Virus record (IMG/VR): IMGVR_UViG_3300021375_000025
Location: 1-64,000 of that record
Reading direction: 5' to 3' (one strand)
Length of the DNA: 64,000 bases
Source: a virus
Part shown: positions 1 to 9,700 of the stretch, in pieces
Position numbering within the stretch: the first letter of the stretch is position 1
How the letters are laid out: the number at the start of each line of letters is the position of its first letter
The notes under the pieces: model-generated
The model's database searches: none
Seen by the model: only the letters and a program-made list of their open reading frames with translations
What the model was told of the DNA's origin: nothing
Translations under genes and position numbers: made by a program

Positions 1-203
1 CACACAAACAAGACTTTTATGATCTACAAGAAAAAGGATTGTGTGAAGTAAGAGAGTTTGGCGGTGTAGGTGCAGAGAAGTTTGCAGAACACGCATTTTA
101 CTTTGCTGACAAACTGATTCGAGAAGCAACAGACGGTCGTTGTTATTGTGTAAAGGTAGAATGTGCAGAACACGGTGCTAACTCAGCAATCTACGAAGCA
201 TAA
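1..203 (+). CDS. C-terminal fragment, probable 6-carboxytetrahydropterin synthase (QueD-like)
   Basis: Open at the left edge; the reading frame starts at base 3 and ends with TAA at 201-203. About 66 residues are visible. The end, VKVECAEHGANSAIYEA, fits the last strand of the PTPS/QueD fold, where a catalytic Glu follows a hydrophobic strand and the chain closes with a short A-x-Y tail. QueD makes 6-carboxy-tetrahydropterin for queuosine/7-deazaguanine synthesis, a pathway often carried by marine T4-type phages. The zinc-binding N-terminal half lies outside the window, so the call rests on the tail alone. The stop overlaps the next start (TAATG), which suggests translational coupling. Confidence 0.45.
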   Translation, partial: HKQDFYDLQEKGLCEVREFGGVGAEKFAEHAFYFADKLIREATDGRCYCVKVECAEHGANSAIYEA

Positions 204-907
204 TGAACTATGTTGTTTGTCTAAAATACGGCGACAAATACTCGGCGGAATATGTTAATAAACTTTACTCTATGGTAAAGCGTAACTTAACAGTTCCGTT
301 TGAGTTTGTATGTTTTACAGAAGATAAAACAGGCATAAATGAAAATATTAGGATTGAACCTATCCCGTTAATAAGTGGCGTACAAGGTTGGTGGTACAAG
401 CCTATGTTTTTTAATCCTAATCTTGGATTAAACGGTACAATATTATTTTTTGATTTAGATGTAGTTGTATTTAAAAATATAGATAATTTGTTTACGTATG
501 AACCTAACAAGTTTTGTATTATCCGTGACTTTAATAGAAAATTTGTTCATAACTATAATAAATTTAATAGCAGCATTTTTAGATTAACTACAGGTATGCA
601 TAGTCAGGTATACACAACGTTTATTACTGACCCATCTAATCCAATCAGACGTTATCATGGAGATCAAGACTGGATTCGTGCAACTATAAAAGATGGAACA
701 TACTCGTATTGGCCAGATGATTGGATTGAAAGCTACAAGTGGGAAATGCGTGGTCGTCCTAAATATAACAACAAGCCTAGAGGACAAAGAGACTTTGCAG
801 TTAATGGAGATCCCGTAGTAAAAAGTACTACAAGCGTAGCAGTATTTCATGGCGATCCTAATCCACATAACTGCAAAGATCAATGGGTGATTGACAACTG
901 GCGCTAA
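203..907 (+). CDS. Glycosyltransferase-like protein with DxD motif
   Basis: A 234-aa protein. It starts with a beta strand (MNYVVCLKYG), and a hydrophobic strand ends in FFDLDVVVF, with D84-x-D86 as the likely metal/nucleotide-sugar binding DxD motif of a GT-A fold glycosyltransferase. A later HGDQDW and a C-terminal FHGDPNPH are typical of small GT8-like or DUF-type phage glycosyltransferases. It would transfer a sugar from a nucleotide sugar to an unknown acceptor (phage DNA, virion protein or host glycan). The ATG overlaps the stop of the upstream QueD-like gene. No signal peptide or membrane segment is seen. Family assignment rests on the motif; the acceptor is unknown. Confidence 0.65.
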   Translation: MNYVVCLKYGDKYSAEYVNKLYSMVKRNLTVPFEFVCFTEDKTGINENIRIEPIPLISGVQGWWYKPMFFNPNLGLNGTILFFDLDVVVFKNIDNLFTYEPNKFCIIRDFNRKFVHNYNKFNSSIFRLTTGMHSQVYTTFITDPSNPIRRYHGDQDWIRATIKDGTYSYWPDDWIESYKWEMRGRPKYNNKPRGQRDFAVNGDPVVKSTTSVAVFHGDPNPHNCKDQWVIDNWR

Positions 908-919
908 TAGTGTTATAAT
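891..919 (+). promoter_or_regulatory. Consensus sigma70 promoter with extended -10 (early promoter)
   Basis: TTGACA (891-896), 17-bp spacer, TATAAT (914-919), with TG one base upstream of the -10 (TGTTATAAT). Both hexamers are exact matches to the bacterial consensus. The start point should be near 926, giving a 25-base leader for the UvdE gene at 951. It lies over the 3' end of the glycosyltransferase gene. T4-type phages use host sigma70 for early genes, so this marks uvdE as early. Confidence 0.85.
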
Positions 920-950
920 ATATTTAAATTAACAAACAATAGGCAAACAC

Positions 951-2033
951 ATGATTCAACGTATAGGCTTCGCATGTAAGTACATGCACCCAGATCAAAC
1001 GCAGAAAAAGAAACTACTAGAAGAAATTCAACGACCACTAAATACTCGTAGCACAACAGTGCAGTGGCTTAATAGACAGACACGTGATGTTGCCGAGGAA
1101 CGGTTGTGGGACATCATGGTGCATAACATTCAATCGTATTACAACTTGATTGAATACGTAGGGAGTTTACCACATGAATTACGAATGGTTCGACTTGGCA
1201 GTGATGTCCTTCCTGTATACACTCAGCTTGACTGGAGTTATTATTGGAAACTACCTGCTGTGGTCGCATATTGTGAGAAGCATTTCGCAAGGGTCGGCGA
1301 ACTTGCAAGGCAGTTGGATGTACGGTTGTCTATGCATCCTGGTCAGTTTACTGTGCTTGCTAGTGATAACGACGATATAGTAGATAGGAGCATAGAAGAA
1401 TTTGAATATCACACCGATGTCATCCGCTATATGGGTTACGGCCGACAATTCCAAGACTTCAAGTGCAATGTACACATCTCAGGCCGCAAAGGTCCAGCCG
1501 GTATCAAAGCCGCGCTTAAACGTCTCTCACCGGAAGCAAGAAACACTATTACAATCGAAAACGACGAAAACAAATGGGGACTCGAGCACAGCCTTGAGCT
1601 TGCAGACGATCTCGCTTTGGTGCTAGATGTGCATCATTTTTGGTGTAGAGAAGGATATTATCTTGACCCTAAGTCAGACGACTTCAAACGTGTGATCGAC
1701 TCGTGGCGGGGTGTTCGTCCTGCCATTCACTACAGCTACAGCAGAGATACTGCACTACCAGAAGGCTTTGCACACGATACAATGCCTGATATGCCTGCAC
1801 TTTTAGAAGCAGGACACAAGAAAGCAAAACTGCGAGCACATAGCGATTACTATCCTAATCCTGTTGTAAATGATTATGCACTAAGTTTTCTCGAGTACAG
1901 TGATATTATGGCGGAATCGAAAGCAAAGAACTTAGCAAGTATTGAGCTATATAAATACTACAAAGGAAAAGACAATGAGTTATTTGAATCACATGTACGG
2001 GCGCAAAAGCAGCCCGACCCCATCGAAATCTGA
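951..2033 (+). CDS. uvdE: UV damage endonuclease UvdE/UVDE
   Basis: A 360-aa TIM-barrel DNA repair endonuclease that nicks 5' to UV photoproducts (cyclobutane dimers, 6-4 products). Family marks: N-terminal RIGFACKY strand, a metal-binding LSMHPGQF segment (H129), NVHISGRKG, ITIENDENKWG (acidic metal ligands), LDVHHFWCREG and the late RAHSDYY. Length is close to that of bacterial UvdE. It starts at ATG 951 behind a perfect sigma70 promoter (891-919), with only a weak AATAGG ribosome site. The last 59 bp overlap the next gene in another frame. It probably protects phage DNA in sunlit surface water. Confidence 0.93.
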   Translation: MIQRIGFACKYMHPDQTQKKKLLEEIQRPLNTRSTTVQWLNRQTRDVAEERLWDIMVHNIQSYYNLIEYVGSLPHELRMVRLGSDVLPVYTQLDWSYYWKLPAVVAYCEKHFARVGELARQLDVRLSMHPGQFTVLASDNDDIVDRSIEEFEYHTDVIRYMGYGRQFQDFKCNVHISGRKGPAGIKAALKRLSPEARNTITIENDENKWGLEHSLELADDLALVLDVHHFWCREGYYLDPKSDDFKRVIDSWRGVRPAIHYSYSRDTALPEGFAHDTMPDMPALLEAGHKKAKLRAHSDYYPNPVVNDYALSFLEYSDIMAESKAKNLASIELYKYYKGKDNELFESHVRAQKQPDPIEI

Positions 2034-2259
2034 TAAGAATCCTAATCGTGTAGCAGGTGGATTACGTGCGCAAGGCGCTGACATGTTTGAGATGTTGGGC
2101 GAAGATGGAAGTGTACAAAAGATTCCTACAGAAGCTTATGTGCGTTCGTTGGAAGAGCAGTCAAGAAAACAGCGAGCCGCTATCACTGTATTAGAGCGTA
2201 AGCTGACTCGCTGTGAAACTGCAATTGAACAGTTAAAGGGTATGATTAGACCTTCTTAG
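1975..2259 (+). CDS. Small conserved phage protein with C-terminal coiled coil
   Basis: A 94-aa protein. ATG at 1975 is chosen because AAAGGAAAAG lies just upstream; an upstream TTG at 1942 in the same frame lacks a ribosome site. The N-terminal third is basic and Ser/Pro-rich. The C-terminal half (about residues 50-90) is a heptad-like helix rich in Arg/Lys/Glu ending in EQLKGMI. I do not recognise its function. It overlaps the end of uvdE by 59 bp and converges with a minus-strand gene whose end overlaps its last 14 bases. Confidence 0.7.
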   Translation: MSYLNHMYGRKSSPTPSKSDKNPNRVAGGLRAQGADMFEMLGEDGSVQKIPTEAYVRSLEEQSRKQRAAITVLERKLTRCETAIEQLKGMIRPS

Positions 2260-2533
2260 AAAGTGCTAATACTTCTTTAACTAGTTCGTCTTTCTTTTTA
2301 CGTTTGTCAATATCAACACCATAATTAGATTTTGCAAAGTCTTCTAAGCCTTGCTTAGTTAACTTTGATAAACCTGCTTTAGTGACCTTTACAGTCTTTG
2401 CGTCAACTTCAACAACCGTTTCTACTTTTACTGCTTTTGGCTTAGGAGCAGCTTTGACAGGCTCAGGCATTATTGCCTCAACTGCCTTTTCTACTTCTTT
2501 AATACCAAATAATGATTTCATAAATTTAATCAT
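2246..2533 (-). CDS. Small basic protein with SAP/Rho-N-like C-terminal motif
   Basis: A 95-aa minus-strand protein. The initiating ATG (complement of 2531-2533) is preceded on its strand by a strong AGGAGG ribosome site. The middle is Lys/Pro/Val-rich and probably flexible. The C-terminal 45 residues (SKLTKQGLEDFAKSNYGVDI followed by DKRKKKDELVKEV) form a helix-turn-helix pattern like SAP or Rho-N domains, which bind nucleic acid. This class of tail is common in T4-type marine phage proteins. Function is inferred only from that motif. It is transcribed divergently from the 2590 gene. Confidence 0.7.
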   Translation of the reverse strand: MIKFMKSLFGIKEVEKAVEAIMPEPVKAAPKPKAVKVETVVEVDAKTVKVTKAGLSKLTKQGLEDFAKSNYGVDIDKRKKKDELVKEVLALSKKV

Positions 2534-2589
2534 AATATCCTCCTATAGGAAACTATATTTACTAAATATTTTACACAGGAGATTTAAAA

Positions 2590-2754
2590 ATGGTTAAACA
2601 GTGGATTAAGAAAAGACTAGAAGAAAGAACAACACTCGACGGCGCAGTACTAATTGGCGCAGGTATTGCGTTTTTAATTTTTAAACCAATCGCTGCTCTA
2701 GTTGCTTATGGCGCTATTGCTTATGGTGCTTGGACAATTTGGAAGGCTGAATAA
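2590..2754 (+). CDS. Small single-pass membrane protein (54 aa)
   Basis: ATG 2590 is preceded by ACAGGAGATTTAAAA, a good ribosome site. The product begins MVKQWIKKRLEER (amphipathic, basic), followed by a long hydrophobic stretch (about residues 20-48) rich in Ala, Ile and Gly, and ends WKAE. This looks like a one- or two-pass membrane miniprotein. Its stop overlaps the start of the tail-collar gene (TAATG at 2752-2756), so the two are translationally coupled. Function unknown. Confidence 0.7.
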   Translation: MVKQWIKKRLEERTTLDGAVLIGAGIAFLIFKPIAALVAYGAIAYGAWTIWKAE

Positions 2755-2987
2755 TGGAACCGTTTGTAGGAGAAGTAAAATACTTTGCAGGTAACTTTGC
2801 TCCAAGAGGTTGGTCATTTTGCCAACATCAACTACTGCCTATTGCAGAATGGGAAGCATTGTTTAGTATATTAGGTACAACCTATGGTGGCGATGGTAGA
2901 ACAACATTTGCACTACCTAAAATAGAAGATCTAAATGGCTGTAAAGCAATTATTGCATTACAAGGAGTGTATCCTAGTAGATCATAA
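2754..2987 (+). CDS. Phage tail collar domain miniprotein
   Basis: A 77-aa protein that is almost entirely one phage tail collar (MdpB-type) domain: GEVKYFAGNFAPRGWSFC, then LPIAEWEALFSILGTTYGG and DGRTTFALP. In T4 gp12 and in bacterial microcystin-dependent proteins this domain forms part of a trimeric fibre; here it stands alone. It may be a small fibre tip or collar subunit. It is coupled to the upstream membrane miniprotein. The last residues overlap a convergent minus-strand gene by 6 bp. Confidence 0.85.
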   Translation: MEPFVGEVKYFAGNFAPRGWSFCQHQLLPIAEWEALFSILGTTYGGDGRTTFALPKIEDLNGCKAIIALQGVYPSRS

Positions 2988-3269
2988 TTTACTAATAGGC
3001 GTAGAACTACTAGCAGTCATATTCCATTTCTGCTTCTGTTCTACGCCTTTCTTTTGAGCAAATTTCTTACTATCACAGTTCTTACATACGTGAAAGTAGG
3101 AATTACTTAATCGTTTAGGATCCATGCTTCCTCTAGCACGTTCAAATTCTGTATCACAGTTATCACATCTAAAAACACACATTGTAACTTCGCGTGTATA
3201 GGCGTGTTCCTTGCCCATTTTGCTAGTGCGAACGTGCCGGGTCTGCTTTTTAAATTCTCTCATGTACAT
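2982..3269 (-). CDS. Zinc-ribbon small protein
   Basis: A 95-aa minus-strand protein with two CxxC knuckles (RCDNCDTEF and HVCKNCDSK) about 29 residues apart, a treble-clef or zinc-ribbon arrangement. The N-terminus is basic (REFKKQTRHVRTSKMGK), consistent with nucleic acid binding. The start could be at 3269 or at a second ATG (3263); neither has a good ribosome site. It resembles small zinc-finger proteins of T4-type marine phages, but I cannot name it. It converges on the tail-collar gene. Confidence 0.65.
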   Translation of the reverse strand: MYMREFKKQTRHVRTSKMGKEHAYTREVTMCVFRCDNCDTEFERARGSMDPKRLSNSYFHVCKNCDSKKFAQKKGVEQKQKWNMTASSSTPISKL

Positions 3270-3302
3270 AAGTATATTTACATTAAGATTATAAAATCAT
3301 AC

Positions 3303-3310
3303 GATAAATA
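3303..3310 (+). promoter_or_regulatory. T4-type late promoter box GATAAATA
   Basis: GATAAATA 20 bp before the iron-sulfur carrier gene. T4 late promoters use TATAAATA and the cyanophage form is NATAAATA, recognised by the phage late sigma factor gp55 with the sliding clamp. It belongs to a set of identical boxes at 11861, 14879, 20536, 24081, 32423, 35426 and 39976. Confidence 0.65.
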
Positions 3311-3330
3311 ATATCATAGAAGGATAAATC

Positions 3331-3696
3331 ATGAGCATTTGTACACTAACAGATTCTGCAAAAGCGCAAATTGACACAATTTGCAATGAAAACGAATGTT
3401 ATGCAGTTACACTTAATCTTAAAGGTGGTGGATGTGCTGGATTTGAATACGAATGGGGTACATTATCAACTCCGGAAGAAGTAGAATCTAATGATGTAGT
3501 TCTAAAAACAGACAATAACTGCACATTTGTAATTGGTGCAGCAAGTATTATGTTTCTAGTAGGAACAGAAATAAATTACAAAAAAGATATTATGGGTTCA
3601 ATGTTTGAAATCATTAATCCTAACGCACAATCTGCATGTGGTTGTGGAATAAGCGTAAATTTTGATATGAACAAACTGGCAACCCCAGCAATATAA
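3331..3696 (+). CDS. A-type iron-sulfur carrier protein (IscA/HesB family)
   Basis: A 121-aa A-type Fe-S carrier that would hold and hand over Fe-S clusters to apoproteins. The three invariant cysteines are present: C35 in GGGCAGFEY and C103/C105 in ACGCGISVNF. Length is typical (about 110-125 aa). ATG 3331 follows AGAAGGATAAATC, and a late-type box lies at 3303. HesB/IscA proteins are recurrent auxiliary genes in T4-type marine phages. In this genome a 7Fe ferredoxin (29206) is a plausible client, though that link is my inference. Confidence 0.9.
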   Translation: MSICTLTDSAKAQIDTICNENECYAVTLNLKGGGCAGFEYEWGTLSTPEEVESNDVVLKTDNNCTFVIGAASIMFLVGTEINYKKDIMGSMFEIINPNAQSACGCGISVNFDMNKLATPAI

Positions 3697-3710
3697 ACGG
3701 AGCAAATTAA

Positions 3711-6700
3711 ATGGCAAAGCAACAAATTGATATCGGTATTGAAGGTAACGACGGTACAGGCGATAGTATCCGCGAGTCGTTTCGTAAAGTAAACGAAAAC
3801 TTCCAAGAACTATATGCTGTATTTGGTATTGGTGGACAGATATCCTTTACTGATCTTAATGACACGCCTAACACTTACGAAGGTAATGAAAATAAAGTTC
3901 CTTTAGTAAAATCAGACGGCAGTGGTATCAATTTACTTGAACTTGCTTCAGACAACAGTTTAGATGGTACGCCAGATACTATCGGCTTCGACTTTACTGT
4001 AGACGGTAAAGTAATTATCAAACAACTTGTTTCAAAAGTTTCTAATGACCCTGAGCCTATATTAGGCGGGCCTATGGATGCTGCTACACAGCCAATTGCT
4101 AACGTAAGTGTAACACAGGCTGCAATTGATACATTCAACTCAGTTCACGGCACTAATTTAACAACAGGTGCTCTTGTTATTGATAAAGCTTTTGCTGATA
4201 GAAATTACCAAGGAAAGGCAGTTGCAGGCGGCGGTATTAGATTAGGAGACGAACCGACTGATGCTTCAGGATATGTGTTTACTGCTTCAGGTTTTAGCTT
4301 AGGTAATTTAACTATTACTGCGCACGGACTAACAGAAGCATTTAACGGTGCTGCATTTATCTTTCGTTCAACAGGAACAGATCCTTTTGGTGTTGTAACA
4401 GGCAGCACATACTATATTAATGTAGTAGATCCAAATAATATTGCACTGTATCCTACTGAAGAACAAGCAGTTGAAAGAAATGGTAGAATTTTGCTAAGTG
4501 GCGGCACAGGCACATTTACTATTACTGATGCAGCATATAATGCTAATTTAAAAGGTAACTGGCTCAGCAATGTAGCTATTCCTCGCAAGAGCATTGTAAG
4601 ACGTCAAGGCGACGATATGACAGGTGCCCTAAACTTGTTTGATCATCCGGGCGAACTTGCAGGTACTGGCTTACCGAATGGTCCAGATGATTTACAAGCA
4701 GCAACTAAACTGTATGTAGATAATGCAGCAGCAGAAAGTCAAGTCAACTTATACGTTAGTACATCTGGCTCAGATCAACAAACATTTACTCCTGTAGGAA
4801 AAGAAGGACGAGCTCCAGCATATGCATATCGTACAATTAATGCCGCTGCTCGCAAAGCAGAAGAAATAATTATTGCTGCTCCGCCAGAACCAGGTCCGTA
4901 TATGCAGACAATGACATATGCAACAGGCGGCACAACAGCATTGACTAATACAGTTGGAATAGATAGTCCGATTGCTGATCGTGCAAATGCAAGAGCAATT
5001 ATTGTTGCTAACAAAGAATTTATTGCTAAAGAAGTTACGGGTTATGTTGATGCAACTTTTCCTAATTTTGCAGGAACTTACAGCTTAGAAATTTGTCAAC
5101 GTGATGTTGAATTTATTTTAGATAGCGTTAGTTTAGATGCACTGCTAGGTAACAATGCTAACTATCTATCACGTTGGGCCGGTATACGTTATTACTCAAA
5201 TGTAAGTGCGCAACGAGCAATTGGTGCGCAGAGGGTGGAAACTATTGCAGGTATTGAATATGCTAAAGAAATTGTTACACAGTATATTTTAACAAATACT
5301 CCTGTTCTTACAACATATCAAGACCGTGTATTACAAGTTACTAACTTACCATTACCAGATTCAAGTGCAGACGAAGCAATTGGTAACAAAATGGACATTA
5401 TCTTAGAAATTATTAACGATGGTGTATTAGATGCTCCGCAAATTGTTGATGGACAAACAACTTATAAAATTAATATTAACAACAGCGGACTTGGATTTAT
5501 CAATCAAGCTAACCCAGAAAACACAGATATTATTCCAGGTAAAGTTGTACGTGGTAAAAACTCAGGTGCTATTGGACGTATTATTGATTACAAATACGAA
5601 GCAGGTCCGAGAGCAGTTAGTGTAGTGGGCACTGACGAAATTGAAGTGCAGCTATTAGAGCCAGTTGAGTTTGTAGCAGGTGAACCATTAGAGTATGGCA
5701 ACTTTGTCCGTGAAACACAGATTTCCATTAGAGTTGAATCAGGTATTTACGAAGAGGACTATCCGATTCGTGTTCCGGCAAACGTAAGTGTAAAAGGCGA
5801 CGAATTTAGACGTTGTATTATCCGTCCAAAGAAACGTGTATCACAATCACGTTGGGCAAATACATTCTTCTATCGTGACGCAGAGTTTGACGGTCTTGTA
5901 CTCGGTAAATCAGATATTGAAGCAGTTGCATTTGACGCTCAGCCTAATGCATCACGAACTCCAGGCACATATTCAGTAAGTTTATGGTCTACAGATAAAT
6001 TCGGTAAAGATGCAGAATTTGATATTACTATCGATGGTTCTGGTGCAGTAACAGATATTGCAATTACTAATGCAGGTAAAGACTTCCAGCACGGCGAACG
6101 ACTAACTGTAAGTGACGATCAACTTGGTAGCGGAGGAGCTACTAGTGTCACATTTACTATTGCTAGTATTCCAAATGGTATTGAATACATAAATCCACTA
6201 ACAGGAAAAGCTGATGGATATTTTGGATATCACTATCTAACACAGCCTGAAAAACTTAAAAATACAGGTGCTGGTTATGAAAATGTAGGCAAGTGGGAAA
6301 CAAATGCACTTACACTAATTGACAACAGAGAATTTATTCAAGAGCAGGTTGTTAACTACATTGAAACAACATATCCTGCACTAGTAGGCTCTTACAGCAG
6401 AGCAAAATGTTTTAGAGACGTAGGTTTAATTGTTGATGCACTTGTAAAAGACTTCCGCAATGGTAGTAACGAGTTTTCACTAGAAGCACAAGGTGAATAC
6501 TATGCAGGTGCAGTGGAAGCAGGAACAGAAGATGAAACAGTTGCAGGTATACAACATATCTATACTATTGCAAGCAAATTAATAATTGGTGAAAATCCAA
6601 CTACGCTTTATAATCAAGCCGGTGGTGGCGCAGGCGACAGAATGTATGCAGCAGACTTGTTCAATGGTTCAGGAGAGCCAGCAGCATGGACAACTTCTCA

Positions 6701-9700
6701 GACTTATAGACTAGGTAATGTTATTAAATTTACAACCGGACTAGGTGTAACAACATATTATACCCCAACTAAAGAACATACTAGTGGTGCTAATTTTAAT
6801 GCAGCAGAGATTGCAGAATACTGGAGAGTAATCGACGGTCCTGCAACTGTATTGCAAAACTTAATTAACACTGTAAAATTTGCATTTAACGAAAATTATA
6901 ATCCCCCATTGCGTAACGATCAATTAGATGTGTTCTTGATGAATGATGCTACAATTATACGTAACTTGACTGTACAAGGACACGGTGGATTTATGTGTGT
7001 TCTTGATCCTGAAGGTCAGGTTCTAACTAAATCACCGTACATACAAACCGGATCAAGCTTTTCACAGTCACTTAACAAACAAGCCTTTAGAGGCGGCTTA
7101 TTTGTAGATGCATTTGTTGGTAACTCAGCAGTACAAGTTACAGAAAAAGTAGACGGCTCGCCATTCAGATTAAAAATTAAAAGTTTAGGCTCGTCGACAC
7201 AACCGCAAGGTTTATATGTAAGACGTCCAGAAACGCCTAGTGCTTTCTATATCGACGGCAGACGTTTCCAAGTTAACGCTGTTACAGCTTATGATAAAAG
7301 TTTAGGTACAGCAGAACTTATACTTTCGCCAAACTCAAATAGCGGAGACGGATTTACTGGCGTAACAAGTGCATTAGCAACAGGGATTGACTTAGACGAT
7401 CTAAGTTCTCCAATTCCATTAACATTACAAACAGCTGGTAACAGATCAATCCTAGGTAATGACTTTACACAAGTTAATGACTTAGGATATGGACTTGTTG
7501 CAGCTAACGGTGCGCTATCAGAAATGGTTAGTATGTTTACATACTACTGTCATGCTAGTTACTATTCTAAAAACGGTGCTGAGATTAGATCACTAACAGG
7601 TTCAAGTTGTTATGGTGAGTTTGGACTAGTTGCAGAAGGATCAGATCCAAACGAGATTCCAGACGCAGTTGCATTGTATCAAGATATGACTCAACCTGCC
7701 AAAGCGTTTGACGTTGATGTAATACTAACATTAACAGGTCCGGTAATACTAACAAGTGGAGAAACAGTTACACAATCACTTAGTGGAGCAACAGGCAACG
7801 TTGCAGTTGCAACAAGTACAACAGGTGGTTCTAATGTAATATATATAACAAATATTTCAGGTGCATTTGATACAACTAATGAACTAACAGGCAGTGTAAG
7901 TGGTGCTCTTGGTGCAACCAGTGTTCCGATTAGTGTCGACTCAAATGGGTATGACAATCCTAAAGAAAGTCTAGCAGTATACGTATATGATATGCAAGAT
8001 CCGCCAAGTAATAGATCAGAAGTTAACATATATCATCCTACTCGTCCAGCATTTGCACGTTACGAAGTTGCAAACGCAGAACTAGTACAGCATCATATTG
8101 GTGAATATCCGTTACTTGCAGAAACAACAGACTATACAGCAACTAAAGTAAATCCAGCTGCTGTTGGATTTATATTTAATTTATACAAAACAATTGACGC
8201 AGGTTATAGTGTAGAATTTGCAGTTGCAAATGACGGTGTTAATTATACAGTAGGCGACACGTTTGTTGTTGACGGGTCACTATTAGGTGGTGTTACATTA
8301 ACAAACGATGCAACTATAACTGTTGACGAAGTTGATCTTGCTGGCGCTATCGTTGCTGTATCAGCAACTGGTACTATTGTAATAGAAGACAGTACTCCGA
8401 TGTACAGTGGTAAAGTTTACAAATTAAACTTTAGTACAAGTGACTCGCAATTTAGTGCAAACGGTCTACTAGAAATTGTACCATTTAACACAAGTATTGT
8501 CTACTATAGAAACCAAACACACATTATCAGCGACTTAGCTCGTCCAGATGTACTAACAATTCGACCAAGTACAGCACTAACGTTTGACGAAAATCCAGAC
8601 TTTGTATACAGAAGTATTAGTTTCTTAACTAGTGATAGTTTAGGCAATGAGTTGCCTACTAACACTTCACAAGCAGGTCTTGATAGTACATATGATTTTA
8701 TTAGATTAACAGTTGATTCGGCAAAGGCACAAGAAGTTGCACTAGCAGGCACAGGTACTACAAAAGGTAATACAGTAGGAGATGTTGTACTTGCTGTTAA
8801 ACTAGCTGATGCAAATGAAATATTTAGACTTAACAACAATGCAAGAACGCCAACAGGAAATAGACCAGCAGGCTGGACTGTTGACAGTTTAGCTATTGAA
8901 GCACCTATTATAACATGGGCAGGTAAGAAACATTATGTGTTCAATTACCGTGGAGTTGGTGCTGGAGATATAGTTGAAGAACCAGGTGAAGATAACATAT
9001 ATGCAATTGTTGATTTGGTCGATTATGATACAATTAACCAAACAAATGCAACTGGTATTGCGAGCACGACTGTACTAGGCGGCGAAGTAGTCACACTACG
9101 TGCAGGCCTAAAAGCAGGCGCAACCGGCAGTGTCACAGTTAACATTAGTACATGTCGTGCAACAGGACATGATTTCTTAGACATCGGCACCGGCGGATTT
9201 AATAGTAGTAACTATCCAAATGTTATTTTTGGTGAACCAGGTGAGAAGAAAGAATCTAACGAAGTTGTTGAAAAAGGCAAAGGTCGTGTGTTCTATGTAA
9301 GTACAGACCAAAACGGTATCTTTAGAGTTGGTAGATTCTTTAGTGTGGATCAGGGTACTGGTACTGTTACATTTAGTGCAAGTCTTGCGCTTTCGGACGT
9401 AGACGGACTAGGCTTTAAGCGTGGTGTTGTTATTACTGAATTTAGTACAGACACTGCGATGGTTGATAATGCTTCAGATACAGTACCAACAGAAAGTGCT
9501 GTACGTGGTTATGTAAATAGACGCTTAGGCTACGATGTAACAGGTGCTCCTGTTGCTAACATATTAGGCCCAGGTGTGCTTGCTCCGAACGGCGCTGTGC
9601 CAATGACAGACGATCTCAATGCTGCTGGCAATACTATTACTAATTTAGCAACACCAGTACAGCCAGCAGATGCTGCAACTAAATCATATGTTGATAGCGG

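Noticed and set aside
1174-1380. 68-aa plus-strand frame inside uvdE with a hydrophobic, membrane-like translation
   Set aside because: It lies wholly in a confirmed enzyme gene in another frame and has no ribosome site; hydrophobicity comes from T-rich second codon positions.
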